Shown here one piece after another: positions 33,235-44,347 of a stretch of 64,000 nt of DNA (its first letter is position 1; each line of letters begins with the position of its first letter). Origin of the DNA: Platycnemis pennipes (taxonomy: Eukaryota; Arthropoda; Insecta; Odonata; Platycnemididae); assembly GCA_933228895.1 (NCBI GenBank), contig OW121853.1:76058645-76122644 (forward strand), read 5' to 3'. The notes under the pieces were generated by a model. It worked only from the letters and a program-made list of their open reading frames with translations. It did no database searches and was not told where the DNA came from. A program made the position numbers and the translations under genes.

Positions 33235-33415
33235 CGGTGCATCTGGGTTCCCTAGTACGAGCGTGGGAGAGCGAGGTATGTTATGGCTTTTCGTTAAGAC
33301 CAGACTCTGGCCGACGTTGGGCTTCTCTTCCCCATGTTAGCTAGGGGATCCAACATGCCTAAAGACCCACCTATCCTCTGAATGGCGCAAATATCCTCAG
33401 CTGTTGTCTGCCTCC
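33235..33415 (+). mobile_element. SINE family S1, copy i, 5'-truncated
   Basis: TTTTCGTTAAGACCAGACTC, GGCCGACGTTGGGCTTCTC, then the tail CCACCTATCCTCTGAATGGC and GCAAATATCCTCAGCTG, which is the reverse complement of the tail seen in copy d at 12.98 kb. Confidence 0.7.
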
Positions 33416-33424
33416 CCAAAACAT

Positions 33425-33515
33425 AAGTTACAACCGAACGCACGTTAGTTAAGTGCCGGCCAGGCAGCATTAGCATTGTGGGTTCGAATCCCGTCTCGGA
33501 TATGGGTGGTTTTTG
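33425..33515 (+). repeat. tRNA-like sequence, SINE head or pseudo-tRNA
   Basis: TTAAGTGCCGGCCAGGCAGC is followed by a perfect B box (GGGTTCGAATCCCG) near 33480. No convincing cloverleaf acceptor pairing, so not called as a tRNA gene. It follows the S1 tail directly. Confidence 0.45.
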
Positions 33516-35049
33516 TTTTAGGCTTAAGTTTAGGTTACATTAAGATAAATAACCTTGAGCATTTTGGTTACTTTAAAGAAGCTCATCGTAAAATAAAAGT
33601 GGTGTAATAATTTTGGTGTTCAATAGAATTTTATCTCTGCGTACTATATTTTCCGAAAAAAAGGCCATTGAATTTTTACAAGCTTCTTGTCAAAATTAGG
33701 TGACAGCTACACTTGAGGAAGTAGAAAAAAGTCAGTTACACTTGAAACCACCGCTCTTATCAGACTAAGTGTCACTATCGTCGGAATAACCTTGGCATCT
33801 ACCTAGTTATTGTGATATTAAAAATTGAAGTTAGTGATTAATAAGAATTAGGGCGGAAAACATGATTGCCGACAAATACCTCAGTTTAATGATTATTACT
33901 TTGGATTCGGCTAATTGGTCCCTGAAAACTTATCAGTAAATGATACATTCTTCATTTCACAAGCATATATAGCTCACTGTACTTTATATGGGCATAACTT
34001 TATCAGTGATGAAGTATTTTAAAAGAAAAACCAACATAAAATTCGATATAAAATAAGGTGCTAACTTCAGCTAAATAATAATATCTGATTAGCTCTGTAA
34101 ATTTAAAGAGGAAGATGACAGTTTTAGTCTCGTGGCGCCATGATGCATAGTTGCCGAGAAAAAGTGCGGTTATAAATGGAATAGCACACCAATAAGTACT
34201 AAAGTTAAAACCTTTAAACTTCGCAGCCGTAATAATAAAGATGTAACTCACCTTGTATTAATAATTTGTTTTAGTCAAACGGTTTGCTTGGAAGTTCTTA
34301 GACGTCAAAGTGACGCATGGCGCCGTAACGCTAAAAAAATGGGCCCTTTTTTTACTCTAACGTAATAAACGGGTCCAAAATTTCTTTTTTAAACTTATTC
34401 TAACAACGCAGTCAGTCAACAACAAAATTATCTAAATTACTATGTAAACAACGTGAAAATCCGATGAACGGTTTCGGAGTTATTTAGGTTTAAACTCGAG
34501 TCTACAATATTTTGGCGCGGACATTAGGTACTTGGTTGTTACCAGGTTCTTCTTTTCACCTCGTACAACTAGATCAACCTTCGAGTTGAACACAATAACT
34601 GGGTAAAAGTGTGGAACATTTAGTTTGTAATGACGTACAACGTTGTGATGAAACATCCTTAATTAAAGTCTAATTCTGGCGCTCTTGTACTCTTCCCAGT
34701 AGAGAGAGATGTTTGATGCCTCCTTTTCCTTCCCCACACACCCCCGGACTTCCTTTCCTTCTCCCCTCCTATAGTTCTCCGCCCACTTTGCTTCCCATCC
34801 CTCCCCCTTCCTTCTTCTTCTCCCCCTCCTGCTCCCCTGTCCCAATTGCCCTCCCCACTCAATTAGTGTGCCGAGATGTCTCTCCACTTCCACACGTACT
34901 CTCATATCCACTGGGGAAGCTCTCAAACACACACAGACACATCCAACTTAGTACTGTTCCCAAGGTTCTCACGTTTCCCATCGAACCACTGCCGCTATGG
35001 ACGCGAACGTGAGAAGTAGTCAAGAATCTCAATCGTATACAAACGTCTT
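33516..35049. other. unassigned; polypyrimidine tract at 34.71-34.86 kb
   Basis: 33516-34680 is AT-rich with no gene recognised. 34713-34860 is about 150 bases of almost pure C and T on the plus strand. The 99-codon plus and 89/67-codon minus frames over it are composition artefacts. Confidence 0.45.
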
Positions 35050-35460
35050 TTGCAGCGTATACATCTAGCAGGCAGCGGAGAAGATAAAGGTGGAAGCATT
35101 CGAAATATGGTGCTACCGAAGAATGATGAAGATAAAATGGATAGATCGAGTGACAAACGAAGAAGTCCTAAGAAAAGTGGGAGAAAAGAGAAGTCTGCCG
35201 AAAACTATAAAAAGACGGTACAACTTAATCGGCCACATCTTGAGACACGATGGCCTGATTAAGACAGTCGTCGAAGGAAAAGTGAACGGAAAGAATGGAA
35301 AAGGTCAGAATCAGTTACATAGAACAGGTCGCAAAGGATGTGAAAGAGAGGAACTACGTTAATATGAAGAAGTTGGCCGTTAGAAGAATCGTGTTGTGAG
35401 CTGCGTCAAACCAATCCTAGGATTGTAGACCTTTGATGATGATGATGATGACATCTAGCA
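35050..35460 (+). mobile_element. RTE-like LINE, 5'-truncated, sense orientation
   Basis: The only plus-strand copy of this family here. About 350 bases of coding remnant, then GCGTCAAACCAATCCTAGG and a (GAT)n tail near 35435-35452, which gives the polarity of all other copies. Confidence 0.85.
35090..35400 (+). pseudogene. C-terminus of RTE-like reverse transcriptase
   Basis: Reads EAFEIWCYRRMMKIKWIDRV, TNEEVLRKVGEKRSLPKTIK, NLIGHILRHDGLIKTVVEGK, then loses frame near 35310 (a base lost between the GKVNGKNGKG and MEQVVKDV segments). It continues in another frame with YVNMKKLAVRRI. The order of blocks is the same as in the 1.3 and 59 kb copies and in RTE-class proteins. A dead copy. Confidence 0.85.
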
Positions 35461-36360
35461 GTTGACTGCTATGACAGCCGATGTATAGTAGCGTTGCACC
35501 ATTTAGAGAGGTGATCTTTGTAGGGAATGGGTTGAAATGTACAGCGTACATATGCATATCGGCATGGAGTGATGCGGTCGCCGAGGTTACCACGAAGCAT
35601 CCCGGTCGCTTTGGTCCAGAGAAGGGAGAGGAAGGGACTGATTGTCGATGTTAAGGGGCGCAACCGCCCGAGAGATGCGGTTGGGAATTAGGGAGGGAGG
35701 GGTGAAGAAATGGGGTCGGACTCAACGTTCGTTTTTCCTTGCGTCACCCTCAAGGGATGTGCGATACGGATGCGCGAGAATCGATGCGACAATCGATGCA
35801 TCGCGACCATGCTGCGTACTCGTACAATCGGTGAAATGTTGTTATGGTGCGTCTGCTCCAACTTCTATGCAGCTTAAAGCCGCTATTTAGGCGTTGGCAA
35901 AACAAGTAAAAAGCGTTTTATTTTAATAATGAATTTCGCTTAAATTTTCATTAAATTCATCAACCAATAAGGTCCATTGACGATTATCTTTTTTTCCCAT
36001 TCTTTAAAGAGTAGAACCTTCCCTTTTGGGGAGGGATATCCTTGTTATCATATCCAAATTCCGTCGTGTATTACTTTCCATTGGCGATTGTTGCGATTGT
36101 GTTGGATACATTTCCGCTGGAAAGTAGACGGGCTTCAACTTTGCTAATAGGTCGAACGTGGATCGATAGTGTTCGACATGTGTCCAGTATCGATCTGAAC
36201 TCTCATCGCAGTTGCTATTCACACACGCGAGTGGGGCTTAGTAGTTGTTAGCAGTTGACTGTCATAGCAGTCAACTGATACGTGTAAACGCACCTTTTGA
36301 ATTATAATCGATTTTTAAGGTGCTCCAACTACTGACTAAGGAAACTTAATCCTAACCCCA
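35461..36360. other. unassigned; short palindrome near 36.26 kb
   Basis: 35640-35860 is fairly CpG-rich. AGTTGACTG, six bases, CAGTCAACT near 36252-36275 is a perfect 9-base stem, and a similar AGTTGACTGCTATGACAG sits near 35459. No gene recognised. Confidence 0.4.
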
Positions 36361-36456
36361 AGAATATGTCGATAAACACAATATCCTTGTCCAAGACTGG
36401 ACTTGAACCTGCGATCTGTGGTTTGCCATGTCAACGTTACCGACCGTGGCATTAAG
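36361..36456 (-). mobile_element. tRNA-derived SINE family T, copy 1
   Basis: The minus strand gives GCCACGGTCGGTAACGTTGA (A-box region), GCAGGTTCAAGTCCAG (B box), then GGACAAGGATATTGTGTTTA. The same order (tRNA-like head, then CAAGGA..T..TGTTGTGTTT) appears near 47.4 and 57.6 kb, always on the minus strand. Confidence 0.6.
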
Positions 36457-36799
36457 TAATTTTTTTGACAAAAGGTGTCATTGGTATCGTCGATCGAAAA
36501 TTCAATATTTTTTTTAGACGTCTCTCAACTCAATTCTTCGGGCATTAAGCCAATTCTTGTTGACATAGTTATGCTGTTTTACACAATTCAGTATTGATTA
36601 CAAATATCTCACCTGAAACCTTTCTCTGAAATTCTTCGGACTACACTTTTCTCTATCAGATTGACATTTATGAGGGCACTTTGTATTGAAGATGAGTCTC
36701 ACAAGGGCGTATCCCTGCTTCGGTAACTTCATCAGATTTCTCTTCCCTTCTGCTTCTCTAAGAACCTTTTCATTAATTACATTTTCATCATATTTAGTA
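36457..36799. other. unassigned
   Basis: AT-rich; nothing recognised. Confidence 0.4.
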
Positions 36800-36985
36800 C
36801 AATCTCATAATCATCATGGGTCATCAATCCTAGGATTAGTTTGGTGGTGCCCTCCATTCTATTCTTCTATCGGCCAACCTCTTCATATTTATGTAATTCC
36901 TCACTTTCACATCCTTCACAGCCTGTTCCATGTATCTCATAGGAGGCCTTCCTTTTCCATTCTTCCCGTTCACTTTATTTATCTA
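36800..36985 (-). mobile_element. RTE-like LINE 3' fragment
   Basis: ATCATCATGGGTCATCAATC at the left (antisense tail), then TTCTTCTATCGGCCAACCTC, CACATCCTTCACAGCCTGTT and TTTTCCATTCTTCCCGTTCA: the antisense of the last ~50 codons. Truncated sharply at about 36985. Confidence 0.85.
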
Positions 36986-37227
36986 TGCTCTGCGTATCCA
37001 TTTTATAATCATCCTTTTCTGTAACTCAATATTGTAGTGTCATTAAGTCTTACCGTTTCTTTTTGTGGTCATTTTCCATATCTTACTTAGGAGCTCCGTA
37101 AGGAGCATGCTTCAGATTTGTGTGCAGTTGTAAAAAATCATTCTTGCCTCCATATTTGTTTCCCCTTTTTATAATAGGGGACTTGGTATAATATCTCCTT
37201 AATCTTCAGCATTGATGAGAATATAGA

Positions 37228-37290
37228 AATGCCCCCCTGCCACACACCCTCGCGGTGACTTGCAGGGTATCGCGTAGATGTAGATGATAA
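37228..37290 (+). mobile_element. CR1-like LINE 3' end, minimal
   Basis: CCCCCCTGCCACACACCC, TGACTTGCAGGGTATCGCG and TAGATGTAGATGATA: only the terminal ~60 bases. Confidence 0.8.
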
Positions 37291-37404
37291 ATATATGAAA
37301 TTTAAGCATCAATTATCCTGCAAATTGTCCCGAAAATTGACATCATTTCCTATGATCAGAAAAGATGGATTATTCGGCAGGGTTATAGATACTTTGAGGG
37401 AATA

Positions 37405-37630
37405 TAAAAAGGGTGGAGAGAAACCCGGCGTCGACATTAGCTTCATATGGAAGAAAGGCGCCAAGGGGATCACGGTTTAACGTCCCATCCGACGGACGGA
37501 GTACTGAGCTTAAAAAGCTGTCGACACAGCTCTCAATTGGCTACTGGCTTAACGATGTTTTCCTCTGCCAATGCCGGTATTCGAACCCTGGTCGTCGGAA
37601 TGGGATGACAATAGGTACTCTTTATCCACC
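37405..37630 (-). mobile_element. SINE family S1, copy j
   Basis: GGGTGGAGAGAAACCCGGCG, GGCGCCAAGGGGATCACGG, CCATCCGACGGACGGAGTAC near 37485, and the B-box complement GGTATTCGAACCCTGG near 37577. The internal TGGGGACCGAT block is altered. Confidence 0.8.
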
Positions 37631-38568
37631 ATTTTAGACCTTTCCCTTTGACTAGGTGGCTAAACTTAGGGGGGGAGACCTAAAGTCCGTCCTAGGAGAC
37701 GACCCTAATGTTTTAACCCGAGTTATCATATTTCTGAAAGAGACAGGACTATTCAGGAAAATATAAACCTCATCTTTTTTTTTGAAATCACTGTATATAA
37801 TTTTTTAAATAAGTGACAACTGCAATAGACAATTTTTATTATTATTACTATTACATTTATTACTTTTACTACTAAGAATTGGTAATGGTGCAAAATGACT
37901 TAGCCGTCGACGCACCCTACAATTCTAAACCTACTTACCTACCTTTCCCTTTGAAATTTAAGCTTCTTCCTGTCTTAAAATAAGTTGATGTCTTCCTTTA
38001 AGAATATTTGAGTGATGAATGTCGATAATTCATGCGTATCTTCGCTCAAACTTGCCCCGTTTGCCAGAAGAAATGCTAGGGGAGTTTAGTAAATGAAAGT
38101 TTCGGATTGCTTTGGGTGGGAGTAGGTGACTCTCGTCTGTGCACCCGCTAATCCTGTCCCTTTATCATGTACCCTCCATTGGGAACACCGTAGGAGACCC
38201 TTAAATCCCTTTTTTTTAATGAGTCCCTCTCCTCTTGCATCCCCTTACGAACTGACTTCCCCTCTCCCTGGGGTCGTCGCAGGCTTTCAGCGTTATTATT
38301 AGGAGTGGCAGGATCTCCGCCTGTGGGCCACTACATCAACGGTCGACTCCTCCTCTCTCTTTCTCTGGAAAGAACCGCCGCCCTCTCACCCCCTCAAAAC
38401 TATTCCCATCCACCCCTTCCACCGAGCTTACTTCTTCCTGTGTTCACCCTCGCGTGCACAAGATACTCGAGTTGATCGTATCTAACGTTTTCCTTGTTTG
38501 GATAGACCCTGGTGAAGAATTCCCTCTGCATCCTAGCATAGCATGTCTTGGAGCAACTTGGTTTTTGG
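37631..38568. other. unassigned
   Basis: A small TTATTATTATTACTATTA stretch lies near 37838, with GC-richer sequence at 38150-38420. No gene recognised. Confidence 0.4.
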
Positions 38569-39113
38569 TAGGGATGGGTCGGTTCCACTTTTTTTCGGTT
38601 CCGGTTCGGTTCTTAACTTCGGTTCTCGGTTCCGATTCTCGTTTCCGATTCTCGTTTCCGATTCTCGGTTCCGATTCCCGGTTCCGATTCTCGGTTCCGA
38701 TTCTCGGTTCCGATTCTCGGTTCCGATTCTCGGTTCCGATTCTCGGTTCCGAATCTCGGTTCTGGTTCTCGGTTCCGGTTCTTAATTTACCACTTCCTTT
38801 GCATTGCTCAATGGTAAGATAAGGTAATCAATAATCATTTTCAGAGGCATACTGCTTGAAAAAGAATACTTCATTATATTTTTGTGTATAGTCATTTTAA
38901 CGACTGAATTAGAATAATTCGCGACTTTGAAGCATCTAAGTACACTATTTCACCAGGTTTGAATGTGAAGCCTCCACTTTCGGAGTGTGAGTAGGTTTAA
39001 AACTGGTTTTCGCGCCAATTATTTCGGTACCGATTAATTTTGGCCTCGGTTCCGGTTCTAAGCTCAAGAACCGGTTGAACCGAGAACCGAAGAACCGAAC
39101 CGACCCATCCCTA
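38569..39113 (-). mobile_element. hAT-like nonautonomous element H1, copy with expanded minisatellite
   Basis: Starts TAGGGATGGGTCGGTTC and ends GAACCGACCCATCCCTA, perfect inverted termini of 17 bases. Subterminal regions are built of GGTTC/GAACC motifs. The middle (TGCTTGAAAAAGAATAC, GACTTTGAAGCATC, TTTCACCAGGTTTGAATGTG) matches the reverse complement of the copy at 56.65 kb. Flanks GTTTTTGG and GTTTAAAA agree at only 4 of 8 positions, so the target duplication here is decayed or absent. Orientation is given relative to the 56.6 kb copy. Confidence 0.85.
38605..38785. repeat. 13-bp minisatellite inside hAT-like element H1
   Basis: Tandem units close to GGTTCCGATTCTC, about 12 to 13 copies with a few variants (GTTTCC, GGTTCTGG). 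The matching region in the copy at 57.12-57.19 kb has only one to three units. The open frames across it encode a serine/arginine/phenylalanine repeat that is a by-product of the 13-base period. Confidence 0.9.
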
Positions 39114-39237
39114 GTTTAAAAAAAAAAAAATTTCATTGGTAGCACGTTTTAAACCTCAGTTTAGGCGGGGTTTTTTTGGAATACATTTGCTGTACTTCCA
39201 CTATCTTTATTCGCAGGATTAAAAATTTTAGCCACGG

Positions 39238-39490
39238 TTTACCTAGTAGTTTAGTGGGTGCAGCGCTGGGCTACGGAACGGAGGATCCTGGTCAGGAGAC
39301 TTTCTGGGCACCCCCAACGAAAACCTCGCGATGATATATGCCATAACTTGGTAGGAAGTTGCAGATGGCCCAAGGAAAGGGAATGACTCACCTACCCTGA
39401 ATGTGTAAATTCCACACGCTTAATACAGGCTGATCTCCACCCCCGCTACTCAAAATCAACCTTTGGGTTCAAAACTGACTGTTTGGCCTT
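39238..39490 (+). mobile_element. tRNA-derived SINE family S2, copy 2
   Basis: Head TAGTTTAGTGGGTGCAGCGC and TGGGCTACGGAACGGAGGAT, then GACTTTCTGGGCACCCCCA, AAAACCTCGCGATGA, ACCCTGAATGTGTAAATT and AACCTTTGGGTTC. Gives the uninterrupted order of blocks for the copy at 2.9-3.3 kb. Confidence 0.65.
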
Positions 39491-39924
39491 TGCTAGGCAT
39501 GTAAAAACGCTGGTTTTTGCCTTTCCGTCAACAAAAAATAATTAACATTTTTATTTCGGCATTCATAATCTTTGCAACATTTATAGAGTGTTTAATACAA
39601 TGGAGATGAAGACGTTGGTGGTATTTGAGTCAGATATGTATCGCTGTTTGGCATATATAGTATGATTATTAGATTTTTTCCCGACATTTTTCAAAACTCG
39701 GGCTAATCCGCTGCTTTAATTTCATCCTATAATATACCTTTAATATCTTCTTCCCTCTGTCGTTTTGTAAACTCCCCTCATCTTTCCCTTATTCTTGTTA
39801 TCCTTCCTTGCCCTTTTTTAACCAAAAGATTTCTTTCTCTTTATAGCCGTTAAAGGTTCTGGACATCTTAATTAATCCTCTTTCTCATTTGAATTTCATC
39901 CGCCAACGCTATTTACCTATAAAT
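39491..39924. other. unassigned AT-rich sequence
   Basis: Nothing recognised. Confidence 0.4.
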
Positions 39925-40000
39925 ACATAGTACCCAACAAGTTTACACAAAGGTGTGTGACAGGATCATCACCTCAACAACAAGCATGTATCATCAGCGG
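39925..40000 (-). mobile_element. CR1-like LINE 3' end, strongly decayed
   Basis: ATACATAGTACCCAACAAG, AAAGGTGTGTGACAGG, then CACCTCAACAACAAGCATG resemble the antisense 3' end with many changes. Confidence 0.5.
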
Positions 40001-40679
40001 GTAAACTACAGTCACTATCTTCCTGGTGAATACTCATTACCGATTGAAATTTTAGAAGCTAATTTGCCATTGGGAAGTAGTACGCATTGTAATATATATT
40101 GGGATAGTACCTTTATGCATACTTTTGTCCTATCCAAATCGTATAGGTATCTCACATATAATAACTTATTTGTACTATAATTGGGGTTACCTCATTTATT
40201 TACTCAGGGTTTTTTGGTTGAAGATACTTGTCTCAGCTGTGCCCAATATCGTTATTATCTGCTTGTCTTCATTATCTTTCCTCCACCTTCCCTTCATCCT
40301 CTTCTTTTTTCTTCTTTATGGTCCATCGCCTTTCTCCTTCCTCCCCTCATTTCTTCTTCCCCTCTTTTCTTTGATTTATGTTCTTAAAAAGTCCCCTTCC
40401 TTCCTCATAAAAATATATTTCTTTCCTCCGCAGCCTCCATACTTCGACCGTCGAAATCGGTTTCCGCTCCATGAGAGATAAGGGCTGTGAAGCGTTTAAC
40501 CCTATGTTTTTTTCCTTATTTTTGAGGGATAAAAATGAAAAAAGATTTTGATTGAGTGTCCATAGCTATTTTCTTTTTGGCCTTTAGTTTTTGCCCGTAA
40601 ATATCCGTAATTTTTCATTGCCATCAGGTAATGGTCTTTTTATCTACTGCTGCAACTACGCTCCTAACACTTCTTTATT
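40001..40679. other. unassigned; pyrimidine-rich at 40.27-40.44 kb
   Basis: A 118-codon plus frame (40125-40481) lies over a C/T-rich tract and is rich in L, S, P and F. No domain; not supported as a gene. Confidence 0.4.
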
Positions 40680-40920
40680 TTAATCATAATGATCATCATC
40701 ATCATCGGCCAACAATCCTAAGATAGGTTTGACGCAACTCTACACTCGATTCTCGTCTAAAATCTACCTATTTACGTAATTCTTCTCTTTCTTATCCTTA
40801 ATAACTTTCCTCGTACATCTCATACCAGGCTTTCCTTTGAACCTCAACAGTTGTCTTCATAAAGCCATGATGTCTAATACTGTGACCAATTAGAATGTTG
40901 CCTTATCTTCTAAAAGATAG
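40680..40920 (-). mobile_element. RTE-like LINE 3' fragment, decayed
   Basis: TGATCATCATCATCATCGGC at the left (antisense tail), then CAACAATCCTAAGATAGG, TTTACGTAATTCTTCTCTTT, CATACCAGGCTTTCCTTTG and CTTCATAAAGCCATGATG. Internal deletions relative to the 1.2 kb copy. Confidence 0.8.
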
Positions 40921-42074
40921 AACACTCTGTACTTAAATATTAATGATATCCTTTCGCCTTGCTTTTTTTAGTACTATCTAATTTTATCGATTTTGGCTTG
41001 AAATCCTTGGGGGTCTCAAAAAGAAGTTGGCAAATGTTGGCAGAAATTGCAATGAAACAGCGTTATTGAAAGTCTTTGCACAATACTTCTCCTTAGTGAC
41101 TGAGGAAAGCTTTGATACGGGTCGTTATGTAATTGTTTATGCACGTATGCGCGGGTAGGATCTAGCAATGGATGTTTATGGTTTGGTGAATGCCTCTTGA
41201 TTTGTTACATAAAGTTGTACAAAAAAGATTGCTTACGTCTCTCCCTTTCAATTTGTTGGCGGAGGGATAAATAAAAGTCCTGTCGATGTAAATGGATGCG
41301 GACTAACTCGTTTATTTGTTTTCCCCCTCCCTCTTCCGGAGGGTGCAGATGGCGGCCGTGTTTTGTGGATGATAAGGTTTAACGGGTCTCGACCTAAAGA
41401 TGTTCTTGCGAACGCAAGGCCTCAAGGTTTTTCGTCAAAACATCCACGCGTCTGTGTTTTCTTTGATTTCCTCTTTGTGGAGCCCCGTAGATCAACGAAT
41501 TGGGAGAACATTTTGTGACCCATCTCAATGCAAGTGGAAGAAGTAGAGAAATCAGTTCAAGGACATTTTAAAAATATGTATTGACGCGTGTGTGTCAGAT
41601 ATGCAAGAGATGAGGAATTTTTTTCAGTTCTTAATCGGCGAACAGAAATATTCCACAATGAATACCTCGAAATTAGCTTGAAAGTTTTGAGTCACATATT
41701 AGGACGAATTGTGATCGCTTGGTCACAGTTAAAAATATCGTTCGTAATATTTGTTTTCGATCCGTTAGGTTTTGATAGATTGTCCCAAGTCTTCGCGGAT
41801 ACTGGACATTTCACGTGCTATTTCTGTCTTCGGAATATTGTTTCCTGACTGTCTTTTTACTGTCTAAAATACTTTTTATTGTACTTCTCCACGGCCCTGT
41901 TTTTTATGTTTCTACCATCAAAGTCGACTATGGGGGGTGACAGATAATTTCTTACATTTTCAGTAATATGTGAAAGAGAAGATTGACGTAAACATGAATA
42001 AGTTAGCCGTTGAAGAATCGAGTGGATGGATTTGTCGACCCTATTTAAGGATTTTTGACTTTTTCACACCTACA
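40921..42074. other. unassigned
   Basis: An 86-codon plus frame (41588-41848) has no motif. Slightly GC-rich at 41.3-41.45 kb. Near 41.96-42.02 kb, GTGAAAGAGAAGATTGACG and TTAGCCGTTGAAGAATCGAG resemble a short plus-strand scrap of the RTE-like 3' end. Confidence 0.4.
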
Positions 42075-42590
42075 GTTACTTAATACCCTGCGAGCCACCA
42101 CGAGGGTGTGTGGCAGGGGGTGACAATCACCATACATGCGCTACAGAAATGCCAAAAGAGCTACAATGATATTTAGTACTTGGAAACAAGTTAAATGTAG
42201 TAGTGCAACTAGATTTTTAGTGTATACATAGTAACGAATTGATTACTGCTTAGAAAGATTTAGAAAAATACATATATTTATCTGCATTTCCCTAGCATGC
42301 ATAGATTAGTAATATTAAAACATGCCTCATGCGCTACAGACTACTCCAACAATTTTTTACTAACCTATCCCTTTTCTATACTGCCTATTGTGTTCTCTTA
42401 TGGTACGCGGGAAAAATGACCTTTTTAATCTATCTTTACGACAATCCATCTCCAACAAATCAGTTTTCAATTTGCTTTTAAAGGTTTGGTTCAAATTTTA
42501 ACCTGCATTCTGATAGATAGTAATTCCCATCCTAGTTATTCTGTTATTCATATAGTATTGATATTGAAATTATCACGAACTATGCGATAC
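42075..42590 (-). mobile_element. CR1-like LINE, 5'-truncated, decayed
   Basis: Antisense 3' end (AATACCCTGCGAGCCACCA, GTGTGTGGCAGGGGGTGA), an A-rich untranslated region with CATGC motifs, then from about 42370 decayed coding sequence related to the copy at 15.5 kb (the complement of AGAACACAATAGGCAGT is visible). Confidence 0.8.
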
Positions 42591-44239
42591 ATATTTCAGT
42601 GGTTAGGGCGCTCAATTTGAAATTCACTGGCGTTAGTCATAGACTATGGATCACTAGGAGTCCCTAATATGCAGACGGTAGCCAATGGCCGTTCTACAAT
42701 ATGTGAAGTTCCGATTAGTGGTGTGCATTATCCTTCCTACTCCACTGATACACTTTCACTTTCTCTCTTCTTGGAGATTTATTATTTTTTTGAAATTTTT
42801 GGACGAAAATTTTCACCCCCGCTCCATTGTTGGCGCCACCACTTGAATTAATGGTCCATTGAGACTAAGTTTTTTTCATCTCATCTTTAACTTCTGTCTC
42901 CGTCATAAACCGTCTGACCATATTTTAACTACCTTTCCGATCGTGATCGTTGGAGATATCGATCGATTTTAACGAGTCTGCGACAAAATCGATCCGCACT
43001 CGTAAATCACCTAGAGTCTAAATGGTTCGATTTATTTTTTTTTGCGGGAGGATTTGGTGACCAGCGCAGGTGCTTATAGTTCCCGAACCCCTGGGATTTT
43101 CGTATCTGCCTTGCCTGGGGGGTGTGGGGAAAATCACTGTCGATGCGGTTGTCAGCCTGCCCGCTGACTGCGGTTTCCCCCCTTCTCGTTTCGGTAGCGT
43201 GGTTTTGGGGGATGGGAGGCATCTCTCTGTCAAACCTGTACCTCCCTTTAAACCGCCCACTCATCTTCGCCCTCCCCCGCCCCCACCCCCATTGTGCCAT
43301 TGTGTTGGCAACCCTGTGTCTCACGCAGGTGAGCGTCAGGGGCGTTGAAGGTGGTTCATGCGACGGGTGGATCTAATTGGGGCCTCCTCGGTGAGTAGTC
43401 CCTCAAGGCTCAGTCTGGGGCCTTCTGTATTCCCTCCCCCAATAGGGAATGTGCATGAAATTTGTTTCTCGAAGATTAATGATGTACTTGATGCGAAATT
43501 TTCTCACCAATTTAAATATATAAGCCAAATTTTTCTACGGCCTAAGATAATATTAAACGATATTAAAATGTTCCCGAAAATCGACGAAAGTCACGTGACC
43601 TGAAACGCCATCTGACGTCACTGAACGGTATAGTTTCCTTACTGCTACGGAGATAGACATTTATATTTAAAAGAAAACGAAGTGAATATATTCTTTTGAG
43701 GTTTTTACCCGTTTCTCGAAAGAAACGATAACTGAAAAAATACTTAAAAAAGCACATTCCGACAATTTCCTTCGGTTGACTCCCTTATGGCGGCGTTATT
43801 CTTAAAAAAAAAACCAGCGATTGGATAGACGTAGTAGAAATTCTTGGGCACTAAACAGGCATTATATAATTAATGGACGATTTGCTCGTTACCATCCATA
43901 CCACGTAAATAAAAAATCGAAATACAATCGTTTATTGCAATAAACAAATGAGATAAATACATACGTTATCGCCAAGTATTCATTTAACAACTTACCTCCA
44001 CGCATAAATAGATAAACAACGCCCTTAGTGATACCGTGCCGTGACGTCATGCGATGACGTCGTGTTTTTAAGCTGCCGAAAAAGTACAATTTTCAAAGAG
44101 TAATATCTTTGTAAAGCAACTTTATTCTTCAGCAAAATTTTCGCCAAGCACATTTTAGCTGATAAACTTCACATTCAAAGAAAAAATAGTGCATGTTCCC
44201 CATTCCCCTATTGTTGACGCTGGGATCGAGCTCTTCTAT
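42591..44239. other. unassigned; GC-rich at 43.0-43.4 kb
   Basis: 43010-43440 has several overlapping, composition-driven frames (80 to 105 codons) on both strands. 43.6-44.1 kb has two GACGTCA-type clusters (near 43612 and 44042-44060) set in AT-rich DNA. No gene recognised. Confidence 0.4.
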
Positions 44240-44347
44240 GGCCATATTCAAAATCTCAACTACAGTCTATCTTCTACTTCTTACGACCTAAAGGGCCATA
44301 TTCAGAATCTCCACTACAGTCTCGCTTCCACTGCTCTCGTCCTTAAA
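44240..44347 (+). repeat. two 54-base direct repeats beginning GGCCATATTCA
   Basis: Unit 1 is 44240-44293 and unit 2 is 44294-44347. Both open with GGCCATATTCA.AATCTC and ACTACAGTCT. A third, single copy of the opening (GGCCATATTCAGAATACC) is at 58.47 kb. The sequence just downstream (44405-44445) holds a partial inverse, GAGTTGGAATTCTGAAAAT, so this may be the end of a DNA transposon. Confidence 0.6.

Noticed and set aside
38454..38822. Frames encoding a serine/arginine/phenylalanine repeat protein
   Set aside because: The repeat comes from a 13-bp minisatellite inside an hAT-like element. All three frames give repeats, so there is no evidence of coding.
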